DNA of 64,000 nucleotides from Fen-1308 sp035319125 (GCA_035319125.1 DATHDG010000034.1:16009-80008); one strand, 5' to 3'; counted from the stretch's first letter, positions 31,598 through 40,734 are shown. Numbers and translations are program-made. The notes: generated by a model not told the origin, from the letters alone.

Positions 31598-33130
31598 ATG
31601 GGACTTTACGATCTAACCTTTTACGATCTGATCTGTCGCAATGCAATCTGTTATAGAAACAGGATTGCCTTTATGGAAGCAGACGATGGCAGCGCGCTTA
31701 CCTTTGAAAACTTCAAAGATATGGTTGATCGACTTGCCTGCGGCCTCCAGGGAGCCGGCATTAGAAAGGGTGATCGTATCGGCGCTATTGGAAAGAACAG
31801 TAGGGAATTCTTTCTTTTATATGGAGCTGCTGCCGCACTCGGAGCTGTCATGCTTCCTGTCAACTGGAGGCTTTCACTCGGGGAAATGTTTTTCAACCTT
31901 AATGACGGTGAACCAAGCATAATATTTTCCGACCCGGAATATCAGCCGCAAATAGAATCAGACAGAAAGAAACTTTCCGGCAATCCGTTGCTGTTCAGTA
32001 TCAGGGATGCCTCAAAAGAATTCCAGGGCCTCGATTCTCTGCTGGATAACGATGGGAATTTTGTCCCTTCTGATGTTGCATCAAATGACGGTTTTGTTAT
32101 AATCCATACCGCCGCAGTCGCCGGCAGGCCGAGAGGCGCTTTATTGAGCCATAATAACCTTCTGTGTTCCAATTTGCATTTTATTGAGAGCCTCAAGATT
32201 ACGCCTGATGACGTGCACTTGAATCTTCTGCCGGTGTTTCATATAGCAGGGCTTGCAATGCTGACAAGCGCTTTTCATGCGGGTGCACTGAACCTGAACA
32301 TGAGCAGATTTGATGCAGTCAAGGCTGTCAACCTGATAGATGAAAAACAAATCTCTTTCTTTTTCGACTTTACGCCTATTCTCTCCAATATACTTGATCA
32401 ACAGGCAAAGACCGGTAAGAACATCCGTTCACTTCGGGCGGTTATTGGCTTGGACGTACCGGATACGATAGAAAAGTATCAGCAGCTTTCAGGCGGCACT
32501 TTTTACACTTTTTACGGACAAACTGAAACATCATGTTTAGCAACCATAGGCCGGTACAATGAGCGTCCTGGTGCAGCAGGCAAACCTGTCATGCTGGGCA
32601 ATGTCCAGCTTCTGGATGACAAAGACAGCCCTGTGGCCATTGGAGACACTGGAGAAATAGCCATGAGAGGGCCGATGGTTTTTAAGGGTTACTGGGGATT
32701 GCAGGATGACAACTCATATACCTTCAGAAACGGATGGCACCATACTGGAGACCTTGGACGCTTTGATGAGGATGGTTATTTATGGTATGCCGGTCGCAAA
32801 CCTGAAAAAGAACTGATTAAGCCCGGCGGGGAAAATGTGTATCCGGCGGAAGTTGAAAATGCAATTCTGCAGCATCCCGCGGTTGAAAAATGCGTAGTGT
32901 TCGGAGTGCCGGATCCGAAATGGAAAGAAGGGATTAAAGCTGTATGCCTGCTCAAACAAGGGGCAACCCTGACGGCTGAAGTATTAATCAAGTTTGTAGG
33001 GTCGAAGATAGCCGGCTACAAAAAGCCGCAATATGTTCAATTTGTGTCTGAGTTTCCGCTAAAGCCGGATGGTTCGCCTGACAGGATTAAAATAAAAGAG
33101 TTATTCGCGAGCGCGCAGAAGCCTTCGTAA
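31598..33130 (+). CDS. Divergent AMP-binding acyl-CoA synthetase family protein
   Basis: A 510-residue member of the ANL (acyl-CoA ligase) superfamily with N- and C-terminal domains in normal order: FYGQTETS, TGDLGRFDEDGYLWYAGR and KELIKPGGENVYPAEVE are present. But the P-loop, usually TSGTTGxPKG, reads HTAAVAGRPRGA, and the A10 lysine (SGKxDR) is replaced: DGSPDRIK, with Ser at the catalytic position. So acyl-adenylate formation by the usual mechanism is doubtful, or a distinct subfamily with altered chemistry is present. A strong TAAGGAGG precedes ATG 31598. Free-standing; hisH follows 29 nt later. Substrate unknown. Confidence 0.85.
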   Translation: MGLYDLTFYDLICRNAICYRNRIAFMEADDGSALTFENFKDMVDRLACGLQGAGIRKGDRIGAIGKNSREFFLLYGAAAALGAVMLPVNWRLSLGEMFFNLNDGEPSIIFSDPEYQPQIESDRKKLSGNPLLFSIRDASKEFQGLDSLLDNDGNFVPSDVASNDGFVIIHTAAVAGRPRGALLSHNNLLCSNLHFIESLKITPDDVHLNLLPVFHIAGLAMLTSAFHAGALNLNMSRFDAVKAVNLIDEKQISFFFDFTPILSNILDQQAKTGKNIRSLRAVIGLDVPDTIEKYQQLSGGTFYTFYGQTETSCLATIGRYNERPGAAGKPVMLGNVQLLDDKDSPVAIGDTGEIAMRGPMVFKGYWGLQDDNSYTFRNGWHHTGDLGRFDEDGYLWYAGRKPEKELIKPGGENVYPAEVENAILQHPAVEKCVVFGVPDPKWKEGIKAVCLLKQGATLTAEVLIKFVGSKIAGYKKPQYVQFVSEFPLKPDGSPDRIKIKELFASAQKPS

Positions 33131-33144
33131 ATCTGCATTTGCTA

Positions 33145-33153
33145 TGTTAAAAT
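33145..33153 (+). promoter_or_regulatory. Extended -10 element before hisH
   Basis: TGT precedes TAAAAT (33148-33153), with six nt between it and the hisH ATG. No -35 or Shine-Dalgarno is seen. It may produce a leaderless hisH-selB transcript. Confidence 0.35.
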
Positions 33154-33159
33154 GGACTC

Positions 33160-33798
33160 ATGATAGCTATAGTAGATTATGGAATGGGCAATATCAGAAG
33201 CGTAGAAAAAGGCTTCAGGAAGGTCGGCGCGGATGTGAGGATTACGTCAGATCCAAAAAAAATTGCTGATGCAAGAGGCATTGTACTTCCGGGAGTGGGG
33301 GCTTTCAGGGATTGCATGGCAAACCTCGACAAGCTAAACCTTATCGATCTCATACTCGAAGAAATCAGGAAAGGTAAACCCTTTCTTGGCATCTGTCTGG
33401 GGCTTCAACTTCTTTTCACAGAGTCTGAAGAGTTTGGTGTTTGCAAAGGATTCAATCTATTCTCTGGCAAGGTCATTCGTTTCGATTTCGGACAACTCGA
33501 TCCGGACAAAAGGCACTTGAAGATTCCGCACATGGGCTGGAATACAGCCAAGATAGAGAAGCGACCGCCTATTTTGCAAGATATACCAGACAATTCTTAT
33601 TTCTATTTTGTTCATTCGTTCTATGTTGTTCCGAGCGATAAAGGTATTGTTGCCGCAACTACCGATTATGGAGGAGATTTTTGTTCCATGGTATGGAAAG
33701 ACAATGTCTTTGCAACCCAGTTCCATCCGGAAAAGAGCCAGGATACGGGGTTAAGAATCTTAAAGGGGTTTAACACCTTCGTAGCGGGAAACCGGTAA
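33160..33798 (+). CDS. hisH: Imidazole glycerol phosphate synthase glutaminase subunit HisH
   Basis: Class I glutaminase that feeds ammonia to HisF in histidine synthesis. A 212-residue protein with nucleophile Cys in GICLGLQLL (about residue 80), and His/Glu in TQFHPEKSQ near 187-191. The start MIAIVDYGMGNIRSVE is diagnostic. No hisF is nearby. The TAATG stop/start overlap with selB means the two are co-translated, an unusual pairing. It lies downstream of the acyl-CoA ligase-like gene. Confidence 0.97.
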   Translation: MIAIVDYGMGNIRSVEKGFRKVGADVRITSDPKKIADARGIVLPGVGAFRDCMANLDKLNLIDLILEEIRKGKPFLGICLGLQLLFTESEEFGVCKGFNLFSGKVIRFDFGQLDPDKRHLKIPHMGWNTAKIEKRPPILQDIPDNSYFYFVHSFYVVPSDKGIVAATTDYGGDFCSMVWKDNVFATQFHPEKSQDTGLRILKGFNTFVAGNR

Positions 33799-35729
33799 TG
33801 GCAACGGGAAAAACCGGGCCGATACCACAGGACAGAGCGTTCAAGAGCGTAATCCTCGGCACAGCAGGCCATATTGATCACGGAAAAAGTTCGCTGGTCA
33901 AGGCACTTACAGGCGTAGATCCCGACAGGCTTAAAGAAGAGAAGGAACGCGGGATCACGATAGATCTAGGATTTGCTAACTTATCCTTTCCTGAAGACAA
34001 TTTGTCAGTTGGAATTGTGGATGTCCCCGGTCATGAGCGCCTGATCAAGAACATGCTTGCCGGTGCGGGCGGCATCGACATAGTCCTCCTCGTCATCGCA
34101 GCCGATGAAGGCGTCATGCCGCAAAGCCGAGAGCATTTAGCAATATGCGAACTGCTAAAAATCAAGGCCGGAATCGCTGTCATCACAAAAGCAGATCTTG
34201 TGGATGAGGACTGGATTCAACTGGTGTCCGAGGACGTTAGGAAATTTGTTAGTGGAACCTTCCTCGCAAACGCAGACATTATTGCAGTTTCCGCCAAAAC
34301 CGGTTTGAATCTGGACATTCTTATACAAAAGATAAGGACGTTAGCCGCCCAAGTAAGCCCCAAGCTTGTCGACGGAATATTCAGGCTGCCTATTGACAGA
34401 GTATTCACCCTCAAAGGCTTCGGCACTGTAGTCACAGGAACTGCTTTGTCTGGAACAATCTCATTGGACAGCCAGGTTGAAATACTTCCATCAGGCATCA
34501 AAAGCAAGGTACGAGGGCTGCAGACGCACGGCAGAGCAGTAGATAAAGCTTATGCAGGCCAGAGGACAGGGTTGAACCTGCAGGGAGTCGATCGAGAACT
34601 TCTCCGCAGAGGCGATGTTGTAGTCATGCCTGAAAGGTTTGTACCTACACTGGCTATCGACGCAAAACTCGAAATGCTTAATGACGCACCGACTGTCAAG
34701 AGCAGGAGCAGGGTGCATTTCTATACCGGTACGTCTGAGACCGTTGCCAGGATTATCATATACGGCAATGAAGAAGTAAAGGCCGGCGAATCGTGCTATT
34801 GCCAGTTTAGGCTGGAAGAGCCTGTAGTTACGCTATCTGGAGACCGCTACATCATCAGACGTTTTTCGCCTCTGGAAACTATCGGTGGCGGATCTATCCT
34901 AGATCCGCACCCTGTCCGCCGCAAAAAGAAAATGGGGACAGGTGATCTGAGATTGTTTGAGACCGGCACACTTCAGGAAAAAATCGAAACTCTAGCGGCA
35001 AGATTCGGTGCGCAAGGCTGCAAAGTTGCTCAAATCGAAGGCTGGTTTCATGTCAATCTTCCTGAGATAACATCGACCATTGACAAATTAATCAGCAAGG
35101 GTCTTCTGCTTAAGACCCATGGCGTTCTTTTCCACCGTCAAAGCTTTCATAATTTTGCAAGCGTTTTAAAATCAGCACTCGCAAAATTCCATGTTGAAAA
35201 CCCGCTCAAGGGAGGCATGCCCAAAGAAGAGCTTAAGGCAAAGCTTAGATCAGAGACAGGAGCTGGAGATGATATTTTCGAGCTTTTAGCTAAAATCGAA
35301 GACGTAGTCTTGGACAAGGAAATTGTTCGACTTAAAAAGTTCAAAGTGGCGCTTACTACTGCAGACAATAACTTGAGGGAAAAAATTACATCAATGCTCA
35401 ACAAGGATGGATTTCAACCTCCATCAAAACCAGAGTTAGCCAAAGCGCTTGCAGTCAGTGAAAGTGAAGCAGGTGATCTATTGAAGCTGCTTTCCCAGGA
35501 AGGCGCTTTAGTGCGTATTAATGACTCCGTCTTTGTATCCTCAGAGCAATATGACAAGATGATCAGCCTGCTAAGAGCTTTCTATTTAAGAAAGCCGGAA
35601 ATGACGGTAGCTGAATTCAGGGATTTACTGGGGACCACGCGCAAGTTTGCTTTACCCTTTCTCGAATATCTCGATTCTAACAAAATCACACTTAGGATTG
35701 GGGATATCAGAAAGTTCATGTTAAAATAA
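33798..35729 (+). CDS. selB: Selenocysteine-specific elongation factor SelB
   Basis: Delivers Sec-tRNA to UGA codons with a SECIS. A 643-residue protein. The G domain has GHIDHGKSSLVKAL (about residue 24), DVPGHERLIKNML and TKAD. The middle domains (GFGTVVTGTALSG) are EF-Tu-like, and the C-terminus has the winged-helix domains (about 420-643, ending RIGDIRKFML) that bind the SECIS hairpin. This shows the organism decodes UGA as Sec, supporting the selenoglutaredoxin at 18789-19352. It overlaps hisH by one base. selA, selC and selD are not in the window. Confidence 0.96.
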   Translation: MATGKTGPIPQDRAFKSVILGTAGHIDHGKSSLVKALTGVDPDRLKEEKERGITIDLGFANLSFPEDNLSVGIVDVPGHERLIKNMLAGAGGIDIVLLVIAADEGVMPQSREHLAICELLKIKAGIAVITKADLVDEDWIQLVSEDVRKFVSGTFLANADIIAVSAKTGLNLDILIQKIRTLAAQVSPKLVDGIFRLPIDRVFTLKGFGTVVTGTALSGTISLDSQVEILPSGIKSKVRGLQTHGRAVDKAYAGQRTGLNLQGVDRELLRRGDVVVMPERFVPTLAIDAKLEMLNDAPTVKSRSRVHFYTGTSETVARIIIYGNEEVKAGESCYCQFRLEEPVVTLSGDRYIIRRFSPLETIGGGSILDPHPVRRKKKMGTGDLRLFETGTLQEKIETLAARFGAQGCKVAQIEGWFHVNLPEITSTIDKLISKGLLLKTHGVLFHRQSFHNFASVLKSALAKFHVENPLKGGMPKEELKAKLRSETGAGDDIFELLAKIEDVVLDKEIVRLKKFKVALTTADNNLREKITSMLNKDGFQPPSKPELAKALAVSESEAGDLLKLLSQEGALVRINDSVFVSSEQYDKMISLLRAFYLRKPEMTVAEFRDLLGTTRKFALPFLEYLDSNKITLRIGDIRKFMLK

Positions 35730-35732
35730 CCA

Positions 35733-37199
35733 ATGAAGAATAAGTTGCTGTGGGTGCCGGCTCTCCTTCTGACAGGATTTTTATTCGGAGGGATGACGTA
35801 TTATCTTATAAGCATTGCAGGCAACATTTCACATCGTCCATTTTCCCCAAGGGTTCCTGCCCATATCGAAGAGACCAGCAAGGCCTTTTCCGAAATCGTC
35901 AAAGCTGTATCTCCGGCAGTGGTTAACATATCAAGCACAAAGTTGGTAAAGAAGCAGCAGGCGCCCTATGAAGATTTTTTTGATTACTTTACACCTTCAC
36001 CGGACTCGAAGTCACGAAAGTTCAAAGAGCAGAGCCTTGGTTCAGGAGTGATCGTGTCTCATGACGGATATATCGTTACAAACAGTCATGTAATAGAACA
36101 ATCAAGTGAAATCAGAGTCACACTTTACGATAAGCGTAGCTTCAGGGCCAGGACGATCGGATCTGACCTGAAAACCGATATAGCGATAATCAAGATCGAT
36201 GCCAAGGACCTGCCGTTAATTCCCTGGGGCGATGCCGAAAAACTGCAAGTCGGTGAGTTCGTACTTGCTATTGGCAATCCGTTTCTATTGAGCAATACCG
36301 TAACAATGGGTATAGTCAGTGCTGTGGGCAGGGCTGATGTTGGCATTGCTGATTACGAGGATTTCATCCAGACTGATGCCGCCATAAATCCCGGCAACTC
36401 AGGCGGCCCTCTTGTGAATATCAAAGGTGAGCTTGTCGGCATTAATACGGCTATTTTCTCAAAAACCGGAGGTTATCAGGGCATCGGCTTTGCGGTTCCC
36501 AGCAACATGGTGAAAGCCGTCATGGAACAGCTAATCAATTCAGGCAGGGTCACTCGAGGGTGGATTGGCATAACAATTCAGGAGCTCACCCCGGAACTTG
36601 CGCAGCAGTTCGGGCTTAAATATCAAGAGAGCGAGCTGTCAGGAGTGCTTGTGAGTGATGTAACCCGGGGAGGACCTGCACAAAAAGCCAGTATCATGAG
36701 GGGAGACATAATCATAGAATACAATGGCCGCAAAATCCAGGACGTTGGACAGTTGCGAAACCTGGTGGCTCAGAGCAAAGTTGGCTCCCAAGCGACTTTA
36801 AAGATTCTAAGAAAAGACAAAGAGATCACTGTAACTGCATCAGTTGCAGAGTTGCCGGCAGAAGGCATTGAAGCCAAGATTGGGCCTCAGCAGGGGAGGG
36901 ATGCATACGAAAGCGCACTTGCAGGTATGCGAGTTATGGACCTGACTGCTGCGGTAGCTAAACAGCTGGGCATTGAAACCGATGAAAAAGGCGTAGTAAT
37001 AGTTAGCGTCGAGTCTGGAGCCCCATGCGAAGAGGCGAATTTAAGACGTGGCGACGTAATAAACGAAATAAACAGACAGCGCATAACTAACCTCAATGAC
37101 TTCAACAAAATAGTCGCCAAAATTAAACCGGGCGACAACGTCCTTCTTTTTGTGAACCGCGGCGGCAGAAAATTTTATATTGCCGTTGATACCCAATAG
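35733..37199 (+). CDS. HtrA/DegQ-type periplasmic serine protease with two PDZ domains
   Basis: A 488-residue trypsin-like protease. An N-terminal membrane anchor or signal (LLWVPALLLTGFLFGGMTYYL) is followed by the protease domain with His in TNSHVIE, Asp in KTDIAIIK and Ser in GNSGGPLV. Two PDZ domains follow (about 290-380 and 400-488, the second with GVVIVSVESGAPCEEANLRRGD). It degrades or refolds misfolded envelope proteins. It lies 3 nt after selB, so probably co-transcribed. The symbol degQ, degP or mucD cannot be separated by eye. Confidence 0.94.
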   Translation: MKNKLLWVPALLLTGFLFGGMTYYLISIAGNISHRPFSPRVPAHIEETSKAFSEIVKAVSPAVVNISSTKLVKKQQAPYEDFFDYFTPSPDSKSRKFKEQSLGSGVIVSHDGYIVTNSHVIEQSSEIRVTLYDKRSFRARTIGSDLKTDIAIIKIDAKDLPLIPWGDAEKLQVGEFVLAIGNPFLLSNTVTMGIVSAVGRADVGIADYEDFIQTDAAINPGNSGGPLVNIKGELVGINTAIFSKTGGYQGIGFAVPSNMVKAVMEQLINSGRVTRGWIGITIQELTPELAQQFGLKYQESELSGVLVSDVTRGGPAQKASIMRGDIIIEYNGRKIQDVGQLRNLVAQSKVGSQATLKILRKDKEITVTASVAELPAEGIEAKIGPQQGRDAYESALAGMRVMDLTAAVAKQLGIETDEKGVVIVSVESGAPCEEANLRRGDVINEINRQRITNLNDFNKIVAKIKPGDNVLLFVNRGGRKFYIAVDTQ

Positions 37200-37307
37200 T
37201 CGAACCCGGATTAAACTCTTAGATTTAGCTGTTAACGGGCATTCCTTCAAGATAGCAGTCTTCTAATATTTTTAGTTGGAGCTCCGCGTTTACTCGCCTC
37301 ATAATGC

Positions 37308-37316
37308 TGCTATAAT
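37308..37316 (+). promoter_or_regulatory. Extended -10 element upstream of the PIN/TRAM gene
   Basis: TGC followed directly by TATAAT (37311-37316) is a strong extended -10. It would start transcription near 37323, giving a leader of about 145 nt before the PIN/TRAM start, within which an ATG at 37323 opens a short hydrophobic frame. Confidence 0.45.
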
Positions 37317-37467
37317 AGAACTATGACACTTTGCTTTATTACTATCTTAGAAATACTATTATTTGCTTCTGCTATTACTGTGACGATTTATCTTTCACTT
37401 GCACAGACGGACCTGAATTTTTATTACATTATTTTTTTCCTAATTACATTCTTAAGAGGTGAGAAAA

Positions 37468-38454
37468 GTGATCATGTTCGTTCGTTCATTGTTTATCGTA
37501 ATTTTTACTCTGGCCGGCTATCTTTATGGACTCAAGACTTCGGTTCCCTGGCAGGGAGCTGTTACAGGGCTATTGCTTGGCGGTATTTTTCTTGGAATCG
37601 AGTCGAGGCTCGACAAAGTCTCTTTCGGATCGGTACTGGGTGGACTCGTTGGTCTAGGCATCGGCATACTGGCAGCACACCTGCTCCTCTTTCCTCTTAC
37701 CTATGTTATTGCCGATGAAAGCAGGATACCGGCGTTTTTTATACTAAGTGCTGTACTCGGATACAGCGGCCTTATTATAGGGCTAAACAGAGGGAAGAAT
37801 ATGTCCATACCTGCCATTATGCGTTTATTTAAAGGGCAGGAACCTGAAGAGGATCTGAAAGTATTTGATACAAGCGTGATTATTGATGGAAGAATTGCCG
37901 ATGTTATCGAGGTCGGTTTCGTAGAGGGCACGTTTATGCTTCCACAGTTCATTTTGCAGGAACTTCAGTATATTGCCGACTCTCCAGATCCAATACGTAG
38001 GACCAAGGGGCGGCGCGGGCTGGACATACTCCACAGGATCCAGAAGCTAGCCAATATACGAGTTAAGATCGTCGAGCAGGACTTCCCAAAGATCAAAGAA
38101 GTGGATGCCAAGTTAATCGCGCTTGCAAGATTATACAATGCCAAAGTCGTTACAAACGATTTCAACCTGAGTAAAGTGGCGCAAGTGCAGGGAGTCGCAG
38201 TCCTGAATATTAACGAGCTCGCAAATATACTGAAACCGGTCGTTCTGCCTGGAGAATCACTGAGCCTGTTCATTGCCAAAGAGGGCAAGGAACACAATCA
38301 GGGCGTTGCCTATCTTGATGACGGCACAATGGTAGTGGTTGAAAACGGTCGCAAGCTTATAGGTAAAACAATCGATCTTACTGTTACAAGCGTATTGCAG
38401 ACAACGGCAGGCAGAATGATATTCGCTAAAGTCAGGGAAGATGAGCAGCACTGA
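37468..38454 (+). CDS. YacL-family membrane PIN/TRAM domain protein
   Basis: A 328-residue protein: four N-terminal membrane helices (within about residues 5-110), a PIN nuclease domain (VFDTSVIIDGRI, the acidic Asp residues, DAKLIALA, VTNDFNLSKVA) and a C-terminal TRAM RNA-binding domain (GVAYLDDGTMVVVENGRKLIG). The GTG at 37468 has GAGG 8 nt upstream; ATG 37474 is the alternative. It overlaps ispD by 14 nt. The PIN/TRAM-ispD-ispF order is common across bacteria. It is probably a membrane-associated RNase; the substrate is not known. Confidence 0.92.
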   Translation: MIMFVRSLFIVIFTLAGYLYGLKTSVPWQGAVTGLLLGGIFLGIESRLDKVSFGSVLGGLVGLGIGILAAHLLLFPLTYVIADESRIPAFFILSAVLGYSGLIIGLNRGKNMSIPAIMRLFKGQEPEEDLKVFDTSVIIDGRIADVIEVGFVEGTFMLPQFILQELQYIADSPDPIRRTKGRRGLDILHRIQKLANIRVKIVEQDFPKIKEVDAKLIALARLYNAKVVTNDFNLSKVAQVQGVAVLNINELANILKPVVLPGESLSLFIAKEGKEHNQGVAYLDDGTMVVVENGRKLIGKTIDLTVTSVLQTTAGRMIFAKVREDEQH

Positions 38455-39181
38455 TCAAACAATATGCGCCATTATGCCGGCAGCCGGCTTAGGCAAGAGG
38501 TTTGGAGCAGAAAAAAACAAGCCCTTTTTCGTACTTGCAGGCAAGCCGATCATCATTTGGTCTCTTGAGCTTTTGCAATCAGTAGATGAAATAGATGAAA
38601 TCATCCCTGTCGTCAGGGAGGATGACATATTGGCCGCAGCTGATTTGATTGGGGAGTACGGGATCAGGAAAGTAAAACGGATTATGGCTGGTGGAAAAGA
38701 GCGTCAGGATTCGGTTTACAATGGATTGCAAGCGGTTACAGGCAAAAGATCTATTATTGTTATACACGACGGCGGACGGCCCCTTGCTGAAACCAGAATA
38801 TTCAGAGAGGCTATTCATGAAGCAAAGGGGAGCGATGGCGTCGTTGCAGGCGTACCGGTCAAAGATACAATCAAGGAAATAATTCCTTCAACCGACTCTG
38901 ATAATTTTGCAGTAACGACAGTTTACCGTACCCTCAGGCGTGAAGTATTGTATGCGGTCCAAACCCCGCAGGTCTTCCCGGTTAATGTCATAAAAGAAGC
39001 CCACGCTAAAGCGCGCCGAGAACGGTTTTACGGTACGGACGACGCCTCGCTGGTGGAGCGTTACGGCGGAACAATTAAGATAGTGAAGGGTTCATATTCG
39101 AACCTCAAGATAACCACACCGGAGGATATTGTAATTGCTGAAGCCCTCCTTCGAATACGAAAGCAGGGGTCCGGACTATAA
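38441..39181 (+). CDS. ispD: 2-C-methyl-D-erythritol 4-phosphate cytidylyltransferase
   Basis: Third step of the MEP isoprenoid pathway, forming CDP-methylerythritol. A 246-residue enzyme with the nucleotide-binding start MPAAGLGKRFGAEKNKPF, the VIHDGGRPL motif (with the Asp/Gly turn) and TPQVFPVNVIKEAHA. Overlaps the PIN/TRAM gene and is directly followed by ispF. Together with dxr about 3 kb away on the other strand, it shows that isoprenoids are made by the MEP route. Confidence 0.97.
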   Translation: MSSTDQTICAIMPAAGLGKRFGAEKNKPFFVLAGKPIIIWSLELLQSVDEIDEIIPVVREDDILAAADLIGEYGIRKVKRIMAGGKERQDSVYNGLQAVTGKRSIIVIHDGGRPLAETRIFREAIHEAKGSDGVVAGVPVKDTIKEIIPSTDSDNFAVTTVYRTLRREVLYAVQTPQVFPVNVIKEAHAKARRERFYGTDDASLVERYGGTIKIVKGSYSNLKITTPEDIVIAEALLRIRKQGSGL

Positions 39182-39182
39182 A

Positions 39183-39659
39183 GTGCGTATAGGAATAGGA
39201 TATGATTCTCACCGCCTGGTTGAAGGACGAAAACTTATATTGGGCGGTGTCGAAATACCATTCACCAAAGGCTTGCTCGCGCATTCAGACGGCGACGTGC
39301 TATGTCACGCCATCGCAGATTCGCTTATAGGCGCACTGGGTAAAGGAGATATTGGAAGACATTTTCCTGAGACAGATGAGAAATGGAAGGATGCGTCAAG
39401 CCTCATTATCTTGAAGCAGATCGTTGACTGTACTATGCAGGAAGGATTCAAGATAGCATGGCTCGATACAATTGTAATCACAGAAAAGCCTAGACTTGCC
39501 GATCATATCGAAGCTATGAAGCATGCCTTAGCCGAAACAGGCATTTCCTACGAGGTCATTAATATCAAAGCAAAGACGAATGAAAAAATGGGGTTCGAAG
39601 GAAGGGGGGAAGGCATTTCAGCACATGCAGTCTGCCTGCTGACACAGCAGAATTCCTGA
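39183..39659 (+). CDS. ispF: 2-C-methyl-D-erythritol 2,4-cyclodiphosphate synthase
   Basis: Forms the cyclodiphosphate of the MEP pathway. From a GTG at 39183 the protein is 158 aa, the normal IspF length, and begins VRIGIGYDSHRL with the zinc ligands Asp/His. The LLAHSDGDVLCHAIADSLIGAL motif and KAKTNEKMGFEGRGEGI C-terminal part are diagnostic. The frame extends upstream to a TTG at 39135, but that region is the end of ispD. The GTG lies 1 nt after the ispD stop. Confidence 0.97.
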   Translation: MRIGIGYDSHRLVEGRKLILGGVEIPFTKGLLAHSDGDVLCHAIADSLIGALGKGDIGRHFPETDEKWKDASSLIILKQIVDCTMQEGFKIAWLDTIVITEKPRLADHIEAMKHALAETGISYEVINIKAKTNEKMGFEGRGEGISAHAVCLLTQQNS

Positions 39660-39662
39660 TTC

Positions 39663-40190
39663 TTATTCTATGCTTTTCACTGCCTCGATCATAGCAGCTT
39701 CACCTGCTTTTCCTACCAGTGCATCCATATCAAGCAATATAATAAGCCTGTCATCAAGCTTTGCTATGCCTTTAATATACTCGGCGTTTATGTTCGAAGC
39801 CATAGGAGGCGTCGGTTCGACAATTTCGGCAGGTATTCTCAAGACCTCAGAGACTGCGTCCACAATAAGTCCCATAGTGATGCCCTGAATATCCATTATC
39901 ATAATCCTTGACTGTGTATCGCTATCTTTGTCGCTAAGACCGAATTTAGAACGCAAGTTGACGACCGGGATCACTTTACCCCTGAGATTGATTACTCCCT
40001 CTAGATATTCAGGTGTATTGGGTACCCTTGTAATTTCTTTCATCCGGTTAATTTCCTGCACCTTTAGGATATTTACCGCATAATCTTCGTTTCCAAGCCT
40101 GAAGGTGACAAGTTGCAGTATTTCATTTATCAATGCCGGGGAGCCGGCAGGTGGTTCTGAATCGGGCTTTCTGGCCATAAGGGCATCCAT
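39663..40190 (-). CDS. cheW: CheW-like chemotaxis coupling protein
   Basis: A 175-residue CheW-domain protein: LVTFRLGNEDYAVNILKVQEI, VINLRGKVIPVVNLRSKFGL, IMIMDIQGITMGLIVDAVSEVLRIP and LIILLDMDALV. It would couple chemoreceptors to CheA. ATG 40190 is preceded by GGAGGTG, so I reject the upstream ATG at 40202. It stands alone, convergent with ispF, with no other chemotaxis genes in the window. A short N-terminal extension of about 25 residues (LMARKPDSEPPAG) is specific to this protein. Confidence 0.94.
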   Translation of the reverse strand: MDALMARKPDSEPPAGSPALINEILQLVTFRLGNEDYAVNILKVQEINRMKEITRVPNTPEYLEGVINLRGKVIPVVNLRSKFGLSDKDSDTQSRIMIMDIQGITMGLIVDAVSEVLRIPAEIVEPTPPMASNINAEYIKGIAKLDDRLIILLDMDALVGKAGEAAMIEAVKSIE

Positions 40191-40278
40191 AGACACCTCC
40201 ATTAATAACTGCTTAATATAATCTTACGCCTAGAAGAAATTTTTTGCAATCACATATGCAACTGCAAAGCAAGGGAAT

Positions 40279-40734
40279 TCAGTCTTTCAGTTGCCGGATC
40301 TTTTGGATAATTCCAGTAGTAGATATGCCAGGTGTAAATGGAAGGCTATGAACTTCAGCCACAAGGTCGGCGCCAATAATATCTGCTATTTTCCAGTCCC
40401 CTCCCTTAACGAGAACATCTGGTTTCAGCAGTTTTATCAATTCATATGGCGTGTTCTCATAAAATATAGTAACATAATCCACCATTTCAAGAGCTGCGAG
40501 AATTTCAGCCCTCTGGTCTTGGTTATTCACAGGGCGTCCGGGTTTTAATCTCGCCACTGACTCATCCGAGTTAAGGCCCACGATGAGGATGTCCCCTAAT
40601 GCCTTGGCTTCTTTCAGATAACGGACATGGCCAACATGTAAGATGTCGAAGCAGCCGTTTGTAAAGACAATTCGGCTGCCTTTATGCTCAGCAAGCCTGC
40701 TTATCAATGCTTCGCGCGCAATAACGTATCCCAT
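40279..40734 (-). CDS. rfaE2: Heptose 1-phosphate adenylyltransferase (RfaE2)
   Basis: Adenylates D-glycero-D-manno-heptose-1-phosphate to ADP-heptose for the LPS inner core. This 151-residue protein is the stand-alone nucleotidyltransferase domain (RfaE2/HldC-like), with FTNGCFDILHVGHVRYLKEAK and the RPVNNQDQRAEILAAL motif, and ISTTGIIQKI near the end. The partner kinase domain (RfaE1) is absent. ATG 40734 overlaps the stop of the NUDIX gene upstream. It is a cue to heptose-containing LPS, with the neighbouring lipid A genes. Confidence 0.93.
   Translation of the reverse strand: MGYVIAREALISRLAEHKGSRIVFTNGCFDILHVGHVRYLKEAKALGDILIVGLNSDESVARLKPGRPVNNQDQRAEILAALEMVDYVTIFYENTPYELIKLLKPDVLVKGGDWKIADIIGADLVAEVHSLPFTPGISTTGIIQKIRQLKD

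Noticed and set aside
37323..37718. 131-codon plus-strand frame starting at a good extended -10
   Set aside because: After about 45 codons it runs through the PIN/TRAM gene in another frame with unnatural composition. I kept only the promoter as a feature and the leader as a low-interest finding.
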